Source of the DNA: Siphonodentalium dalli
Taxonomy: Eukaryota; Mollusca; Scaphopoda; Gadilida; Siphonodentaliidae
Assembly (NCBI GenBank): GCA_032622095.1
Contig: CP136061.1
Span: 136,361,587 to 136,425,586 of the forward strand
Reading direction: 5' to 3'
DNA length: 64,000 nucleotides
This document shows, piece after piece, positions 54,801 through 60,800 of this stretch. Under the pieces are notes generated by a model that was not told the DNA's origin, ran no database searches, and saw only the letters and a list, made by a program, of their open reading frames with translations. Made by a program: the position numbers and the translations under genes. Every line of letters starts with the position of its first letter. Within the stretch, counting starts at the first letter, position 1.

Positions 54801-57800
54801 ATTCAACATTAAATTTATATATACTCAATTGTTAAACATAATTAAAACATAATTAAGATGGATTCCTCACTGAGCAGACAGCTAGGAGGTCTATTTTATG
54901 TACATTTTGGTTTCGTTTGGTAAGTTGATAGGAGTGTACGATAGATTTTTTTTAAACATTGGTCTTGTTGATTTCTTTAAGTCTATCTTCCATTTGATTC
55001 TGTATTGTGGGAAAAGTTTGTTCCGGTAAATCTTCTGAGAAAACACTTTTAGGTTTTCCGGACGTTAGCATTGCATTCTGACGAGAATCATTTTGCAAAA
55101 TTGTGTAAAAGTTTTTAAAATGAACTGGGTAATAGTGAACCAATCGTGGATAATTAAGAGTCTTGCATGTAGGTTATGCAGATTATCAAATTTTAGAATT
55201 TCCATATTTTTGAACAGTGGATCAATGTGGCTTTTATATATCTTATTATTAATTATACACATGGCTTTTTTCTGAAGTTTAAATATATTGTTTTTTATTT
55301 GAATTCCCCCATATATATGGCATATATCAAGTGGCTATGAACCAATGAAAAATACAAGGATTTCAGTGCTTCATGGGGTAAAACATGGATGTTCACTACT
55401 ATAATTGTTTTTTCAGTTTTCCATTCTAGAGTTATTCATCTTTGTTCATTTGGAAGTGTTTGTTTTTTGTCCTTATCTCTACCGGTTGACGGATATCAAT
55501 GAAATTTTGTATGGATGTTTACCACCATGATTGCAATCAATTGAGTGCAGTTCAATTCGAAGAAAATCTAGAGATGTCGTAGCTTTCAAACATTTATTGT
55601 ACTGAATAATTTTAATGATTAATTTGAAGAGAAAGCTGTACGTGCGTGAAGTTTTAAAATAGTTTCATGTTAAGATAACGCAATATACCTCTTTGGGACA
55701 GTCACACATTATTTCGATTCTGAGTCCACAATTTCAATGAATACAAATATGGCTCTGTATTTGCTCACAACTGGGTCTGATTTTTATGTTCAAATCTATG
55801 TGGATTTAAAAGGAATTAATGCTGATCACACTATTTGTTTTTACAGGCACATACTGTCCAATTGGCTCCAGTCAGCCTTTGCTCTGCACAATTGGTCTGT
55901 ATTGTGAGGGATATGCTCTGGACTCACAGACCGGTGAATGCCATGCTGGATTCTTTTGTAATGGCAGTGCGAGTGTGCCTAACCCAGTATCATGCTCTAA
56001 AGGTCACTACTGCACCAATGGCACCACTGTTGAGGAGCCATGTCATCCAGGAACATATGCAGGTATGTAATTTTTTTTAGGCCAATGTATTCTCTTATAT
56101 ATGCGAGGCTCCTTACTCGCATGTATAAGAGAATGCATTGGCATGGGGTTTTCGCAAAATTTCAAGAGGTTCCAGTCATGGAGGTTTAAATCTGATCAGC
56201 CACATACACTATCATCAAATGAGACTATCTTTGGTCCGATAGGACACTATCATCAAATAAGACTATCTTTGGTCCGATGGGACACTATCATCAAATGAGA
56301 CTATCTTTGGTCCGATGGGACACTATCATCAAATGAGACTATCTTTGGTCCGATAGGTCTGGAACCTTTGGTATTTTGAGTAGCCTGAGCCAAAAGCTTC
56401 AATTTTGTATAATAGCATACAATGTAAAATAATTAAATGAATCAATGTTGAAAAATCACAAATAGGGAAAATAAATCATAGAAAGGCACATCACATAGAA
56501 AAGTCCCCATCTTGTGTAAATAACTTCCAATGTGAAAGTAAACAAGATGCTATAATTTTCTTTGAGTAAGAATGATGGCCAGAAGGAGGCTTTATAATTC
56601 CCATTTTGTCAACTTATTTCAGATATCATACCAGGGAGTAATCCAGGGCCCATTTGGTACCGGTGTAACACGATATCTCACCCCCTGGGTATCTTCTCCC
56701 CCACTCGTACCTTTTTTTTCCCTCACTTATTTTATATTATTATGGTAAGAAATGCTGAGAAAACTATTAAATTTTTTATTTTTTTTTGGTTATTTTGAAG
56801 TTTAACTTAACCCAATAATAGCATAAATATATCAAAATATTACCTTATGATTCTATCGTTTAATTTGCTTTATATAGTCATGAAATGGCAAGAAATTAAC
56901 TTTATATACCCAGGCCTGAGTATTTCCCCCCCCCCCCACCCAGCACCTACATATGACAAAAATTAAACGTATGATTTTATTGCTTAATTTGCTTTATATA
57001 GTTATGAAATGGCGAGAAATTAACTTTATATGAGCAAAATTTGATAGAGTAAGAATTTGGGGTGGGGGGGGGTGGAGATACCCAGGCTCTGAGTATCTTC
57101 CCCCCCCCCCACCCAGCGCCTACATATGACAAAAAATTAAACGTATGATTTTATTGCTTAATTTGCTTTATATAGTCATGAAATGGCGAGAAATTAACTT
57201 TATATGAGCAAAATTTGATTAGAGTAAGAATTTGGGGTGGGGGGGAAGATACCCCAGGCCAGATACCCCCCCCCCCCCCCCCCCCAGCACCTACATATGA
57301 CAAAAATTAAACGTATGATTTTATTGCTCAATTTGCTTTATATAGTCATGAAATGGCGAGAAATTAACTTTATATGAGCAAAATTTGATAGAGTAAGAAT
57401 TTGGGGTGGGGGGGGGGGGGGGGGGGAGATACCCAGGCCTGAGTATCTTCCCCCCCCCCCCCCCCCCCCCCCCCCCCACCCAGCACCTACATATGACAAA
57501 AATTAAACATATGATTTTATTGCTTAATTTGCTTTATATATAGTCATGAAATGGCGAGAAATTAACTTTATGTGAGAACAATTTTATTCTTACTCTATCA
57601 AATTTTGCTCATATAAAGTTAATTTCTCTCCATTTCATAACTATATAAAGCAAATTAAGCAATAAAATCATACGTTTAATTTTTGTCATATGTAGCCGCT
57701 GGGTGGGGGGTGAAGATACTCAGGCCTGGATATTCCCCCCCCCCCACCCCAAATTCTTACTCTATTAAATTGTTCTCATATAAAGTTAATTTCTCGCCAT

Positions 57801-60800
57801 TTCATTACAATATAAAGCAAAATAAACGATAAAATCGTAAGGTAATATTTTGACATATTTATGCTATTGGGTTGTGTGAGGGGTTAAGTTAAACTTCAAA
57901 ATAAAAAAAAATTAAATTTTTTTTTAATAGTTTTCTCGGCATTTCTTACCATAATAATATAAAATAAATGAGGGAAAAAAAATATATGAGTGGGGGGGGG
58001 GAAATACCCAGGGGGGAGATAAACTGTTACAACCGGTATCACGCCCAAATAAAACTTTTATTGGTGCGGCTCAAATTCATGTAAAACAATTTTTTACGTG
58101 ATTTGGACTAATTTTGGAGGGTTCTACAGTCAGGAAATTATCATAAATAAAGTGGATATACTACTAAAACCAGTTGGTGCCCATATTTCTTACAATAAAA
58201 GCTAACTCATCCAGCTATCCATCGGAAATGTGACATTGTAAATATAAACTTGTCATGTTATAACCGTCCCTTTTATTCAAGACCTATTTTTTGGTTAGAG
58301 ACAAACACTTGTAAATGGCGATGTTGACATGTTGGCCAAAAGTAAGATTATGTTCCAGCCACCCAAATTCATGCTACTGGTACGCCCAAATTAGCCCTGG
58401 ATTACTTACTCCCTGCATACAGCCAGTCAGTAGATCATGCTACGTTAATAGAAGTGTCATAATTTTTGGCTCCTTTCAGATTTTGAGGGAGGAATGAACA
58501 TCTCTGATTGTATGATGTGCACACCTGGATTTTACTGTCAGCAGTATGGTCTGCCGACACCAAATGGGCCATGTGATTCTGGATACTATTGCCCTGGCGG
58601 ACAAGATAATACTAGACCGAGTTCCCTCGCATGTAGTCCAGGTCATTTCTGCCCACAGGGGAGCTGGAATCAGACCGGCTGTCCGTCAGGAACCTACCAG
58701 CCACACTGGGGACAGTACGACTGCCTCGTGTGTCCACCTGGCTCCTACTGTAAAGCTTTTGGTGAGTGTATGTCCATTTATCTTCAGCACAATTCAGAAC
58801 TATTATCGCAATAAATTTTAGGCTATCATAATTGTGTGTTTGAGGCGTTCTGATATGACTAGGTTTGAATTTCATATGCACCAGGGTTGTTATGGGTTAC
58901 TTAGGAACGTTGTGGTGTTTTGTTTTTTCAGAAAGGTAAAGGGAGAATATTCTGTGGCAAATTTAGTTATTGGCGACGGCAGAGCCGGAGCCCATTAACG
59001 GATATTTGCCACAGTATATTTGCCCTGCACCTTTCTGAAATCACAAAACACCACACTGTTATCCCCATTCTAATTCTCTTCAAATTTAAATGTTATTTTG
59101 ACATACACATGCCTTGTAATTATCAACAAAATGTGCAGCCATAGAAAACACTCAGCCAATTCACGACTTTTTGTTTTAAATTTAATGCTCTGGATAAAAT
59201 ATAGTCCCCTCAATTAGCATCGCGCATACCGTTAAAAATGCTGATAAGGATGAAAAATTGCCACCTCGAATAAAAATGAATTTGCACAATTAGTTTTTGC
59301 ATGTACCTTATGTCTTTCTCAGATGTTTATCACTTACAAATTGCGGTTTTGATTTTACCGCAAACTTGAATTTGAAGTTGAATTGAAACAATGGAAATTT
59401 TTTTTACTAATTGAGATGTGTATTTCAAGCTGTATCTGTCACGGTTTCATGTCAAGAAATTTTGGTCAAATGATATTGAGACAATGATATTTAGGGGATA
59501 TAACGGTGTGGTGTTTTGTGATTTTTGAAAGTACATGTATACAGGGAGAATGTATTGACTATTAATTTTCGAAAAAAGCCGCTGCTGTGTTTTTTATATA
59601 GCAACCAGCTAGTAATGGAAGTCAGTGCATCTACTCCGTAACGTCGTCGCGGCAGGATGTCATGGAGAGGAGCGGAACAGTGAGCGGAGCTCGGTAGGCT
59701 AGGAAATCAGCTGCCGTCAATATTGGCATGTAGGAATATCTAACATTGAAGTGGTGAACCGGACTACACTACACTACACAGTTTTACGATAATTAACCCC
59801 CCGCAAATCTTTGATGTTTCATGGGGTATATTGGCACAAGTGCATTAGAATTGTGTCTTGAACCAGTTTAAGGGAACCCAGAACAAGTCTGAGAATAAGG
59901 TGCCTGTCATTTGCAGAATGAGGTCCCCAGAGGGTGAATTTGGTGATACTATCAAGCATAGTGGGCTAGCATCACTAAATTCACCCTCTGAGAACCTCAT
60001 TCTACTTAAGCCATCTTCTCTGGAAAGTATTTTTATTATCAAATTTCTATAGAAACTTCTTCACATAGATTCTATTTCTTTTTTAGTTTAGTTTCTCTAT
60101 ATCCCCAAATTGGCAGAGGAACATTGCATAATCGAGGTTCCCAATGGGTGTACATCACCATATTCACCAGTCTGAGTCTATGTCTTCCATAGCAGATGAG
60201 GCCATGCAGAATGAGGTCCCAAGAGGGTGAATTTGGTGATACTAGCCTCCTGTGTGGGATAGCATCACTAAATTCAGACTATTGAACAGCTGTAGATGTG
60301 TTCTATAATCTGAAACACTCAAGACATCCTCCTTATTATCACGGCTATATATAGGGCTTTGCAGCAGCCTGTTGACACCCCCCACATATTGTAATAAAAA
60401 TTCCATGTGACTGTTCTGATTGGCTTTAGCTATGTCCTGCCACATTTTGTGGTTCACTGACACTAACATAATACTTTTAGATTCAGATTTGTTGAACTCG
60501 GTCACTTGGTCAATAGGAGCGGCCATCCGAGCATAACTTTTCCCCTCCAATGTAATTTTTAAAACATCATCTTCTCAAGAAGCATTAGGCCTAGTTATCT
60601 TATATGTGCGGTCCTTGCATGACTGGGATTCAGATTTATTAAAATGGGCTGCTGGGTTAAAAGAAAATAAAAGAGGGAGGTACCTGAGAACACAGAATTT
60701 TCATTTATTTAGCCTAATTTAAGATATATATGAATGTTGATGAGTGTAATGCAGCACACAAGATCTTTGCAATCTAAATATGTCTGTCCCCACCATTTCA

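Larger units (their letters stand above)
54050..55846. other. Intron 23
   Basis: 1.8 kb. It contains a tRNA-like SINE fragment (54451-54520) and an antisense LINE relic (54940-55390). Nothing else recognised. The acceptor is TTTTTACAG. Confidence 0.75.
56063..58479. other. Intron 24
   Basis: 2.4 kb. Contents: D5 (56082-56185), a 38-bp minisatellite (56206-56357) and a 1.4-kb terminal-inverted-repeat element with G/C runs (56658-58038). Nothing recognised at 56358-56657 or 58040-58470. The acceptor is CTCCTTTCAG. Confidence 0.8.

Noticed and set aside
56206-56357. CRISPR-like array
   Set aside because: Repeats are contiguous with no unique spacers, and the window is eukaryotic.
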